Shown: positions 1-5,941 of the stretch, piece after piece
How the letters are laid out: each line of letters starts with the position of its first letter
Numbering within the stretch: the first letter of the stretch is position 1
Origin: DATIVK01 sp035465955
Lineage (GTDB): Bacteria > Myxococcota > Myxococcia > Myxococcales > Anaeromyxobacteraceae
NCBI GenBank assembly: GCA_035465955.1
Contig: DATIVK010000205.1
Span: 1-14,945 of the forward strand
DNA length: 14,945 nucleotides
Direction of reading: 5' to 3'
Position numbers and translations under genes: made by a program
The notes under the pieces: generated by a model
What the model saw: only the letters and a program-made list of their open reading frames with translations
The model's database searches: none
Told to the model about the DNA's origin: nothing

Positions 1-44
1 ACCGTCCCCTCTCCCTCATCGAGGGAAGGGTCAGGGTGAGGGAG
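1..44 (-). repeat. REP-like palindrome, copy A
   Basis: An imperfect hairpin at the left edge. Positions 7-17 pair with 21-30, giving ten base pairs with one bulged C, and a CCCTCACCCTGA-like block (reverse strand) lies at about 31-42. Read on the minus strand it nearly matches copy C at 7418-7473: both carry CCCTCACCCTG, a TTCCCTC arm and a TGAGGGAGAGGGGACG arm. No gene is visible between here and the transposase. It could be the downstream flank of a gene outside the window. Confidence 0.6.
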
Positions 45-105
45 CGGGAGATCGCGGCATCGCGCGGCGCCGCCGGCACGCCCTTGGCGCGGTGTAGTCA
101 CGCGC

Positions 106-321
106 CGCTGAGCGGTCGAGTCGTGCGGCGCGCAGCCTCCGCGAGGATCGTATCCGAGCCAGAAGCCGGCAACGAGAAGGAGGGGGCGGCGCAAGCTCGC
201 GCGGGCGACGGGGCCGGGGCTCGGCACACGCAACTCATGAAGCCCCGCGGGGGACCGAGCGCGGCGCCTCGGCCCGCTACCCCCGTCGCTGCCCATCACT
301 TGATTCGGCGGATATGGTCAC
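106..321 (+). repeat. Left arm of a long imperfect inverted repeat
   Basis: This stretch holds no credible gene but is homologous, in inverted orientation, to 1462-1678. The inner end (299-321) matches the reverse complement of 1462-1484 at 22 of 23 positions. An outer block starting at 141 (GCGAGGATCG) matches the reverse complement of 1642 downward at 23 of the first 30 positions. The distance from outer block to inner core is exactly 158 bp in both arms. The middle is diverged with indels. Similarity stops sharply at GGTCAC on the inner side. The TGA stop of the transposase gene (318-320) lies inside the inner core. Confidence 0.6.
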
Positions 322-989
322 CTCGTGCGCGCGGTTGCCGGCTCGGGCAGGGCCGCGCGGCGAAGAAGCCAGGTCCGCGCCGGCTTCACAGTCGGGGCGT
401 CGAAGAGTGAGGGCTGCGCGGTCCGCGGTGCCTTCACGACCGCGGACGAATAGGGATCGACCCAGCCTTCGCGAATGCGCTCGTCTCGCTGGGCAGCGTG
501 GTTCGCGAAGTTGGCGAGCACGTAGCGTAGGGCGTTGCGGACCTCGGTCGGCGTACGAAGGACGTGCGCGTGGAAGCGGTCCTCGAAGACGGGCCCTCGT
601 CGTCCCATCATGCGGTTGATCCGCTTCGCGAGCCGGATCGAGAGCGAGCGAACCGCGTTGGAGAGCGCGGCGGTGCTGGCAGCCTCGACGACGAGGTGGA
701 TGTGGTTCCCCTGGACGCTGAAGTGCGTAATCCGCGCGTCCTGCCGGGTCCGGGCGGCCGTCAGTGCACCGTGGATGACGGCGAACGAGCGCTCGCTCCG
801 AAGGTTCCAGACCGAGTCGGCGAAGCGCAGCGTGACGTGGATCGGCTGCCAGGGCCGAACCTCTTCGCGCACCAGGTGCGGCAGGGCGGGGCGCTCACGA
901 GACGCGGGGCGCCCCGCTCCCGCTCGTCTGCCGCCGCGCTGGGGAAGGGCGAGGGACTGCTGCACGGGGAGGACGCTCCGGCGCGACAT
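318..989 (-). CDS. REP-associated tyrosine transposase (RAYT, Y1/HUH family)
   Basis: A predicted single-strand DNA transposase of the IS200/Y1 type, 223 residues, ATG start. Visible family features are a basic N-terminus with GGRRAGAGRP (about 19-28), the strand that leads into IHVTLRF (50-56), the metal-binding HUH motif as GNHIHLVVEA with H96 and H98, and a helix carrying the likely nucleophile Y156 in RNALRYVLANF. This N-terminal GAGR patch and the overall length fit the RAYT subgroup rather than classical IS200, whose proteins are shorter. RAYTs are usually single-copy and linked to REP palindromes; REP-like hairpins do occur at 1-44, 5893-5932 and 7418-7473. The reading frame is intact and its stop codon overlaps the left repeat core. 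No clear Shine-Dalgarno precedes the ATG. Family call is confident; the link to these specific palindromes is inference. Confidence 0.88.
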   Translation of the reverse strand: MSRRSVLPVQQSLALPQRGGRRAGAGRPASRERPALPHLVREEVRPWQPIHVTLRFADSVWNLRSERSFAVIHGALTAARTRQDARITHFSVQGNHIHLVVEAASTAALSNAVRSLSIRLAKRINRMMGRRGPVFEDRFHAHVLRTPTEVRNALRYVLANFANHAAQRDERIREGWVDPYSSAVVKAPRTAQPSLFDAPTVKPARTWLLRRAALPEPATARTR

Positions 990-1069
990 TTACGGATAGT
1001 CGCATTGGGGGCTGACATTCCTTTGTGGCCGAGAGGTGACAGATCGGCGATTGGCTCGGGACCCGAAGG

Positions 1070-1333
1070 CTACTTAGTGAGTTCCACCAACCGGCGGAGC
1101 TCGACCCAGAGCGGAGTGAACTGCTCAACATTGCGGGCGTCACGCTCGAACCCTGGCTGCTCCGCGGTCAGGTAGTACTCCAAGAGCTCTGGACGCTGGG
1201 TCTGGATGATGCTCGGCAGGTTATGCAAGTGATCGGCTTCGAGGGCGCACTCGGCGCAGTCCCTGGCGGCCCGAATTCGAAGGAGCCCGACTTCGAGGAT
1301 CCTGAGAAGAACGTTGGTGATGCGTTGATCCAA
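1070..1333 (-). CDS. Small conserved-looking hypothetical protein
   Basis: An unidentified protein of 87 residues with the chosen TTG start at 1331-1333, reading (M)DQRITNVLLRILEVGLL. The open frame extends to an upstream TTG at 1354 (94 residues), and a TGA lies just before that. The TTG at 1333 follows a GGGGG run by eight bases, the best ribosome-site match, but there is no ATG or GTG. The first third looks like an amphipathic leucine-rich helix (residues 4-20). Later come ALEADHLHNLPSI, a run with acid and histidine residues, and an ELRRLVELTK tail. Composition and codon use look like real coding sequence. It lies upstream of, and on the same strand as, the transposase gene, with 80 bp between them. 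It may be cargo of that unit or a chromosomal gene disrupted at its 5' end. No function can be assigned. Confidence 0.55.
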   Translation of the reverse strand: MDQRITNVLLRILEVGLLRIRAARDCAECALEADHLHNLPSIIQTQRPELLEYYLTAEQPGFERDARNVEQFTPLWVELRRLVELTK

Positions 1334-1461
1334 GTAGGCGACCCCCGAGCACAACAGCTTACGTCAAGACGGCCTGGACCGGGGTGGGACACCCATGGTG
1401 CGGGTAGCGCTAAGGACCTGATTAGTTCGCGTTCGCGGGGGCGCGGCTCTGCGATGGGGTC

Positions 1462-1678
1462 GTGACCACATCCGCCGAATCAAGCGCCTCGAGCCCACGG
1501 ATGGCCGCTGCGTACGACTGTCTTCTCCGCACTCGGAGTGTCCTGAATACCGCCGCCGGGCTTCAGTTCCGCCCCCGCGCGCGTCGGCGCCGCCCGCGGC
1601 CCTTCCCGTCACTGCTGCTTCTGCTTCGGAACCGATCCTCGCGGCGGTGAACACGCCGCCCGACGCGAACCGTGAGCG
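1462..1678 (-). repeat. Right arm of a long imperfect inverted repeat
   Basis: Mirror copy of 106-321. The inner core at 1462-1484 differs from the left core by one base (A/G). The conserved outer block ends at 1642, and a further stretch out to about 1678 matches the left arm at 19 of 25 positions. The whole gap from 1355 to 1766 holds no credible gene; this repeat is the only structure I see in it. In one frame both arms read LIRR(I/M)WS, which resembles the N-terminal part of rve-type integrase domains, so the arms may include integrase remnants. Confidence 0.6.
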
Positions 1679-1766
1679 TTGCGCCGCCGCCGGCATGCCA
1701 TCGGGGTAGCGTAGGTCTCGGCGTGAGCGTGCTCCCGGGCAGCCCGTTCCCCGGGGCCCGGGACGT

Positions 1767-1802
1767 GAAAGGCCCCGCCCCCGGCGAGCGGGGACGGGGC
1801 CT
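1767..1802 (-). terminator. Hairpin terminator after the FKBP lipoprotein gene
   Basis: AGGCCCCG (1770-1777) pairs perfectly with CGGGGCCT (1795-1802). After one C/A mismatch, four more G:C pairs follow (1779-1782 with 1790-1793), around a seven-base loop. On the minus strand the stem is followed by TTTC. The T tract is short, but the stem is very stable and lies 21 bases past the stop codon at 1824. Confidence 0.7.
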
Positions 1803-1823
1803 CTCTACAGCAGGGCTGCGCGG

Positions 1824-2549
1824 CTACTTCTTCGCCGGCATCGCCGGGTGGCCGGCCGGGGGCGCCGCGGGCGCGGGCGCGCCGGCCTCGATGCCGAGCA
1901 GCTGCACCTCGAACACGAGCGTGGCGCCGCCGGGGATGACCGGCGGGCGGCCGTCGTCGCCGTACGCGATCGAGGACGGGCAGACCAGCTTGGCCTTGCC
2001 GCCGACCTTCATCTTCTGGACCCCCTCGGTCCAGCACGGGATGACGCCGTTGAGCGGGAAGGTGATCGGCTCGCCGCGCTTGATCGAGCTGTCGAACTCC
2101 TTGCCGTCGGTGAGCGTGCCGGCGTAGTGGACCTTCACGCGATCGGTCGCCTTGGGCGACGGACCGGTCCCCTCGGTGACCGGGATGTAGACGAGGCCCG
2201 AGGGGAGCTTCTCGGCCTTCGGATCGCTCGTGAGGGCGGCGACCGCCTTCGCGTCGGCGTCCTTGCGCTTGCCGGAGTTGGAGGCCATGCGGCTGCGGGC
2301 GAGCTCGCCGATCTTCCCCTGGAACTCCTCGAGCTTCACGGCCCCCTTGCCGGCGTGGCCGGCGCGGACCCCGTCGATGACGCGCTCGAGCTCCTCCGGG
2401 GTGAGCTGGAAGACCTCGAGGTTCTTCGCGACGACGAGGCCGACGGCGTGGAGCGTCTTGTCCTGGTCGCTGACGACGGGCTTGGGCGTGGCCTGCTGCG
2501 CGCAGGCGGCGAGGGCGGCGATCGAGAGGGTGAGGAGGTGCTTCTTCAT
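1824..2549 (-). CDS. FKBP-type peptidyl-prolyl isomerase lipoprotein (FkpA/Mip-like)
   Basis: Catalyses cis-trans isomerisation of X-Pro bonds, probably as a periplasm-facing lipoprotein that helps fold envelope proteins. The 241-residue product starts with a lipoprotein signal, and the lipobox LAAC puts the acylated cysteine at residue 16. Residues 27-110 are a charged helical region like the FKBP N-terminal dimerisation domain of FkpA and Mip. Residues 115-222 are the FKBP domain, with VHYAGTL (Y142), EFDSS (F152, D153), GVIPCWTEG (V169, I170, W173), AYGDDG (Y196) and LVFEV (F213) forming the usual active-site pocket. C172 and C190 within the domain could form a disulfide. The tail is Pro/Ala-rich. 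AAGGAA lies eight bases before the ATG. The ATG overlaps the stop of the permease gene (ATGA), so the two are likely translationally coupled. Confidence 0.93.
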   Translation of the reverse strand: MKKHLLTLSIAALAACAQQATPKPVVSDQDKTLHAVGLVVAKNLEVFQLTPEELERVIDGVRAGHAGKGAVKLEEFQGKIGELARSRMASNSGKRKDADAKAVAALTSDPKAEKLPSGLVYIPVTEGTGPSPKATDRVKVHYAGTLTDGKEFDSSIKRGEPITFPLNGVIPCWTEGVQKMKVGGKAKLVCPSSIAYGDDGRPPVIPGGATLVFEVQLLGIEAGAPAPAAPPAGHPAMPAKK

Positions 2550-3706
2550 GCGGCGTTTCCTTTCAGGGTGGAGTCGAGCTCGAGCTGCTTCCGGTGGAGG
2601 AACTTGAAGACGGCCACGAAGACGCTCATGACCGGAACCGCGAGGAACGCCCCGACAATCCCGGCGGAGCGCTCGCCGACGACCAGGGCGAGGACGATGA
2701 GGACCGGGTGGATCCGCGCCGCCTCCCCCATGATCTTCGGGTTGAGCACGTAGGTCTCCAGCGCGTGGATCACGAGGATCCAGGCGAGCGCCGCGAGCCC
2801 CTTGCCGAAGCTCACGGTCAACGCGAGGAGGACGATCGGGATCGAGGAGAGGATCGTCCCGAAGATGGGCACCACGTAGAACAGGGTGGCGACGAAGGAG
2901 AGCGCGAAGGCGAACGGGACCTTGAGGAGGAAGAGGCCGGCGAAGGTCAGGATCCCGTTGATGCCCATGATCGTGACCTGACCGCGTACCACTCCCGAGA
3001 GCCCGACGTCGACGCCCCCGAGGAGTCGCCCGTAGTCGCCGCGCCAGTACTTCGGGACGAGCGACTCGAAGAAGCCGACGATGCGCGGCGCGTCCATCGA
3101 CATGAACGCCGTCAGCATGAAGAAGAGCAGGAAGAAGACGAGGGTCCGGATCGTCCCCGCGATGAGCCCCCGGGAGAAGGCCATCACGTCCTTCATGCTC
3201 CCGCGCAGCCACGCGTTGGCGTCGTGGAGCGTGTCCGCGATGCCGGCGGCGAGGTCGACCTGGAAGGCGGCGTTGCCGCCCTCGCGCGGGACGACGTCGA
3301 GGGGCACGCCGACCCGCTGCAGCCAGGCGTCGATCGTCCGCGCCCAGCCGTCGATCCGCTCGGGCGTCACCGACGCGAGGGACTCGCGCGCCTCCCCCAG
3401 GCCCCGGAACCCCTCGCGGTAGACCTGGGGCAGGATCGAGACGCCCACGAGCCAGATCGCGAGCCCCAGCGAGAGGTAGACGGCGACGACGGCGGCCGAG
3501 CGCGGGACGTGGACGCCCCGGACCTGGAGGCGCGTGAGCCGCACGATGATCGGGTCGATCACGTACGCGGCCAGGGCGGCGAGGACGAAGGGGAGCAGCA
3601 CCTCGCGGGCCAGCAGCAGCACCACCAGCGCCAGCGCCCAGAGGGTCCCGGTCAGGGTCCAGAGCCGGGCCTTCGGGTCGCGGAAGAACTGGCGCAGCGA
3701 GGCCAT
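2546..3706 (-). CDS. AI-2E family transporter (PF01594-type permease)
   Basis: An inner-membrane protein of 386 residues in the AI-2E/TqsA-like superfamily, whose members export small molecules or act as Na+/H+ antiporters; the AI-2 name does not prove the substrate. Two N-terminal membrane spans lie in about residues 15-58, a third at about 70-92, then a long soluble stretch (93-180) typical of the family. Four or five further spans run from about 185 to 370, including FFLLFFMLTAF and the family-typical YVVPIFGTILSSIP and YVLNPKIMG segments. The family ends with a conserved P-rich loop, here FLAVPVMSVF. The ATG at 3706 follows AAGAG by nine bases. The gene is first of a two-gene operon with the FKBP lipoprotein and diverges from ldcA across 48 bp. 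The order permease then isomerase gives no direct clue to the substrate. Confidence 0.93.
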   Translation of the reverse strand: MASLRQFFRDPKARLWTLTGTLWALALVVLLLAREVLLPFVLAALAAYVIDPIIVRLTRLQVRGVHVPRSAAVVAVYLSLGLAIWLVGVSILPQVYREGFRGLGEARESLASVTPERIDGWARTIDAWLQRVGVPLDVVPREGGNAAFQVDLAAGIADTLHDANAWLRGSMKDVMAFSRGLIAGTIRTLVFFLLFFMLTAFMSMDAPRIVGFFESLVPKYWRGDYGRLLGGVDVGLSGVVRGQVTIMGINGILTFAGLFLLKVPFAFALSFVATLFYVVPIFGTILSSIPIVLLALTVSFGKGLAALAWILVIHALETYVLNPKIMGEAARIHPVLIVLALVVGERSAGIVGAFLAVPVMSVFVAVFKFLHRKQLELDSTLKGNAA

Positions 3707-3742
3707 CGCCGCGAACTCTTACCATGGCGCCCCCGGCCCCGG

Positions 3743-3748
3743 TATCCT
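3743..3748 (+). promoter_or_regulatory. Candidate -10 hexamer TATCCT for leaderless ldcA mRNA
   Basis: TATCCT ends six bases before the GTG of ldcA, so a transcript starting at normal spacing would begin at or next to the start codon. No Shine-Dalgarno is visible before this GTG. The surrounding 11-mer CCGGTATCCTC recurs at 12673-12683 upstream of the suhB-type gene. No convincing -35 box is visible. Confidence 0.35.
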
Positions 3749-3754
3749 CACGGT

Positions 3755-4705
3755 GTGATCCGACCGCCGCCGCTCGCCCCCGGGGACATCGTCCGCGTCA
3801 TCGCGCCCGCCGGCCCGTTCGACGCGGGGCGCTTCGAGCGGGGGCTCGCGATCCTCCGCGACCGGCTCGGGCTGCGCCCCCGGTTCCGCGAGGACATCTC
3901 GGCGCGGCAGCGGTACCTCGCCGGGCCGGATCCCCGCCGCGCCGCGGAGTGGCAGGAGGCCGTCGCGGACGAGGCGGCGAGCGCGATCCTCTGCGCGCGG
4001 GGCGGCTACGGCTCCATGCGCATCCTGCCGGCGATCGACCCGCGGCCGCTCCTCGACCGGCCGAAGCTCTTCCTCGGCTTCTCCGACGTCACCGCCATCC
4101 ACGCCGCCCTCAACGGCGCCGGGCTCTGCACGGTCCACGGCCCCGGCGTGGCGCAGCTCCCGCTGCTTTCCGACGAGCCGCTCGAGCACCTGCGCGCGCT
4201 CCTCTTCGGCGAGGCCGCGGCGCCCGCGTCCGGGGCGCTCCCCGGGCCGGGGGCCGGCCTCGTCGGGGCCGAGACCCTGCGGCCGGGACGCGCGACCGGC
4301 CCGCTCCTCGGCGGGAACCTGACGCTCCTCTCGCACCTGGCGGGCACGCGCTACCTGCCGTCGCTCGACGGCGCGATCCTCTTCGTCGAGGACGTGGCGG
4401 AGCAGCCCTACCGGCTCGACCGGAACCTGACGCAGCTGCGGCTCGCGGGGCTCCTCGACCGCGTCGCCGGCGTGGCGGTCGGGCAGCTCACGGGCTGCGA
4501 CGACACCGAGGCGGAGGTGCGCGGCCTCGACGTGGTGCGCGAGGCGGCCCTGGACCTGGGCGTCCCCGCGATCGCCGGCGTCAGCGCCGGCCACGAGGAC
4601 CGGAACTTCGCGCTGCCGCTCGGGGCGCGCGCCACGCTCGTCGCCCCGGGACCGGGCGAGGGCGGCGCGCCGAGGCTCCTCTTCGACGAGGGGGCGACGG
4701 CGTGA
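3755..4705 (+). CDS. ldcA: L,D-carboxypeptidase, peptidase family S66 (LdcA-like)
   Basis: Removes the terminal D-Ala from murein tetrapeptides in the cytoplasm, giving tripeptides for recycling. The 316-residue protein has the S66 signature points in order: the ILCARGGYGSMR nucleotide-like loop (78-89), nucleophile S110 in LGFSDVTA, GGNLTLL (186-192), E212 in LFVEDVAEQPYRLDR, and H280 in SAGHEDRNF. These match the Ser-Glu-His triad of the family. No signal peptide, as expected for a cytosolic enzyme. Length is normal for the family. The GTG start was chosen because the protein begins with the usual P-x-L-x-x-GD-x-(V/I) strand right after it. The TGA overlaps the GTG of the next gene (GTGA). 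With mpl downstream, the neighbourhood strongly supports a murein recycling role. Confidence 0.94.
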   Translation: MIRPPPLAPGDIVRVIAPAGPFDAGRFERGLAILRDRLGLRPRFREDISARQRYLAGPDPRRAAEWQEAVADEAASAILCARGGYGSMRILPAIDPRPLLDRPKLFLGFSDVTAIHAALNGAGLCTVHGPGVAQLPLLSDEPLEHLRALLFGEAAAPASGALPGPGAGLVGAETLRPGRATGPLLGGNLTLLSHLAGTRYLPSLDGAILFVEDVAEQPYRLDRNLTQLRLAGLLDRVAGVAVGQLTGCDDTEAEVRGLDVVREAALDLGVPAIAGVSAGHEDRNFALPLGARATLVAPGPGEGGAPRLLFDEGATA

Positions 4706-5883
4706 CGCGCCCGGCCCTCGCCGGCGTCGCGGCGGCGCTGGAGGCGGGGCGGGCCGAGGGGATCGCGCCGGCGCTCGGCGCGGCGATCCTCCGGGGCGGC
4801 GAGCCGATCCACGTCAGCTACCACGGCGAGATCCCCGCCCCCGCGCCCCGGCCGCTGGCCGCCGGCGATCTCTTCGACGTCGCCTCGCTCACCAAGGTGA
4901 TGGCGACCACCAGCGTGGCGGTCCAGCTCGTCGCGGAGGGGAGGCTGGAGCTCGACGCCCCGGCCGCGCGCTGGCTCCCCGGCCTCGAGGGAGGGGGCCG
5001 GGAGCGGATCACCGTGCGCCACCTCCTGGCCCACGCGTCCGGGCTGCCGGGCTGGCGCCCGCTCTTCGAGCGCGCGATGGCGGACCCGGTCGCGGGGCGC
5101 GCCTTCCTCCCGCCCGCGGAGCGGCCGGCCGCCGAGCCCCTCGCGGCGGCGTTCGCGAGGGGGGAGGCGCTGGTGCGGGGCGCGGTCCTCGCCGAGCCGC
5201 TCGAGGCCGCCCCGGGCGAGCGCGCGACCTACAGCGACCTCGGCTTCCTGGCGCTCGGCTGGGTGGTGGAGGCGGCCGGCGGCGACCGGCTCTCGCGCCT
5301 CGCGGACCGCCGCGTGTTCGGCCCGCTCGCCCTGCGCGCCACCGGCTTCGCCGACGGGCTCGATCCCGTCGCCGCGCGCCGGTTCGTGGGAGCGCGCGCC
5401 TTCGCGCCGACCGAGCGCTGCGTCCACCGGCACGAGGTCAACCAGGGCGCGGTCAACGACGACAACGCCTGGGCGGTGGGGGGCGCGGCCGGCCACGCCG
5501 GGCTCTTCTCGACCCCGCTCGACGTCGCGGCCCTGGGCCAGGCGTGGCTCGACGCGCTGACCGGCGGGCGGGGCGTCATCCCCCGCGAGGCGCTCGCCTT
5601 CGCGCGGCGCGACGCGACCGTCCCCGGCTCCACCCGCGCGCTCGGCTGGGACACGCCCAGCGCCGGGGGCTCCACGATCGGCGCGCGGCTCGGGCGCGGC
5701 CGCCGCGGCGCCATCGGGCACCTCGGCTGGACCGGCTGCTCGCTCTGGATCGACGTGGACCAGGAGCTGGTCTGCGCGCTCCTCACCAACCACTGCCACC
5801 CGGGTGGGAGCGATCGCGCGCGGCTCAACCCGTTCCGCGCCCGCTTCCACGACGCGGTGGCGGCCGCCCTCGGCATCGGGTAG
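4702..5883 (+). CDS. Serine hydrolase of the beta-lactamase/class C fold (PF00144)
   Basis: A 393-residue protein with the three class C elements: nucleophile S62 and K65 in SLTK, Y177 in YSD (YxN position) and an HLGWTG motif in place of KTG near the C-terminus. Other family marks are VRHLLAHASGLPGW (105-118) and GHAGLFSTPLDVA. There is no signal peptide, so it should be cytosolic, unlike true AmpC beta-lactamases or secreted DD-peptidases. It begins on a GTG overlapping the ldcA stop and sits between ldcA and mpl, so a murein-fragment substrate is the best inference: amide or ester cleavage of muropeptides or D-amino-acid peptides. The beta-lactamase-fold protein encoded among Bacillus subtilis MurNAc recycling genes (AmiE/YbbE) is a possible precedent. 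An unrelated esterase activity cannot be excluded. Confidence 0.9.
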   Translation: MTRPALAGVAAALEAGRAEGIAPALGAAILRGGEPIHVSYHGEIPAPAPRPLAAGDLFDVASLTKVMATTSVAVQLVAEGRLELDAPAARWLPGLEGGGRERITVRHLLAHASGLPGWRPLFERAMADPVAGRAFLPPAERPAAEPLAAAFARGEALVRGAVLAEPLEAAPGERATYSDLGFLALGWVVEAAGGDRLSRLADRRVFGPLALRATGFADGLDPVAARRFVGARAFAPTERCVHRHEVNQGAVNDDNAWAVGGAAGHAGLFSTPLDVAALGQAWLDALTGGRGVIPREALAFARRDATVPGSTRALGWDTPSAGGSTIGARLGRGRRGAIGHLGWTGCSLWIDVDQELVCALLTNHCHPGGSDRARLNPFRARFHDAVAAALGIG

Positions 5884-5892
5884 ATCGGGTCG

Positions 5893-5932
5893 CTCCCTCA
5901 CACCGGCCCTCTCCCCGGTGGGGGAGAGGGAG
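5893..5932 (+). repeat. REP-like palindrome, copy B, overlapping the mpl ribosome site
   Basis: A perfect ten-base stem, CCCTCTCCCC (5907-5916) with GGGGAGAGGG (5921-5930), around a GGTG loop, preceded by CTCCCTCACACCGG. It belongs to the same family as copies A and C. Its 3' arm is also the best Shine-Dalgarno candidate for mpl (GTG at 5942), so folding could hide the ribosome site. Confidence 0.65.
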
Positions 5933-5941
5933 ACCACGAAC

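Larger units (their letters stand above)
106..1678. mobile_element. Candidate mobile unit: RAYT-type transposase and small gene between long inverted repeats
   Basis: The unit is defined by the two inverted arms (106-321 and 1462-1678), an HUH/Y1 transposase gene and a small gene, both on the minus strand. Base composition here is lower in GC than the backbone: 1081-1140 counts as 63% G+C, while nearby house genes look well above 70%. Known IS200/RAYT units do not have long terminal inverted repeats, so this architecture does not match a standard element. It may be a decayed composite, or two inverted fragments of another element with the RAYT gene between them. I saw no target-site duplication. 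Confidence 0.4.

Noticed and set aside
36..410. 124-residue plus-strand ORF over the left repeat arm
   Set aside because: Arg/Ala/Gly-rich with no domain of its own. It resembles the ORF on the opposite arm only because the DNA is repeated. Treated as repeat, not gene.
1364..1696. 110-residue minus-strand ORF over the right repeat arm
   Set aside because: Same reason as the left arm. The short LIRRMWS similarity to integrases is too little to call a pseudogene.
2594..3753. Long plus-strand open frame antisense to the AI-2E permease, running into ldcA
   Set aside because: Glu/Asp/Arg-rich shadow caused by GC bias; the permease on the other strand has clear membrane and family features. Only the part from GTG 3755 is a real gene.
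4702..5883. Antibiotic-resistance beta-lactamase
   Set aside because: No signal peptide, HLG in place of KTG, and placement in a recycling operon argue against a secreted resistance enzyme.
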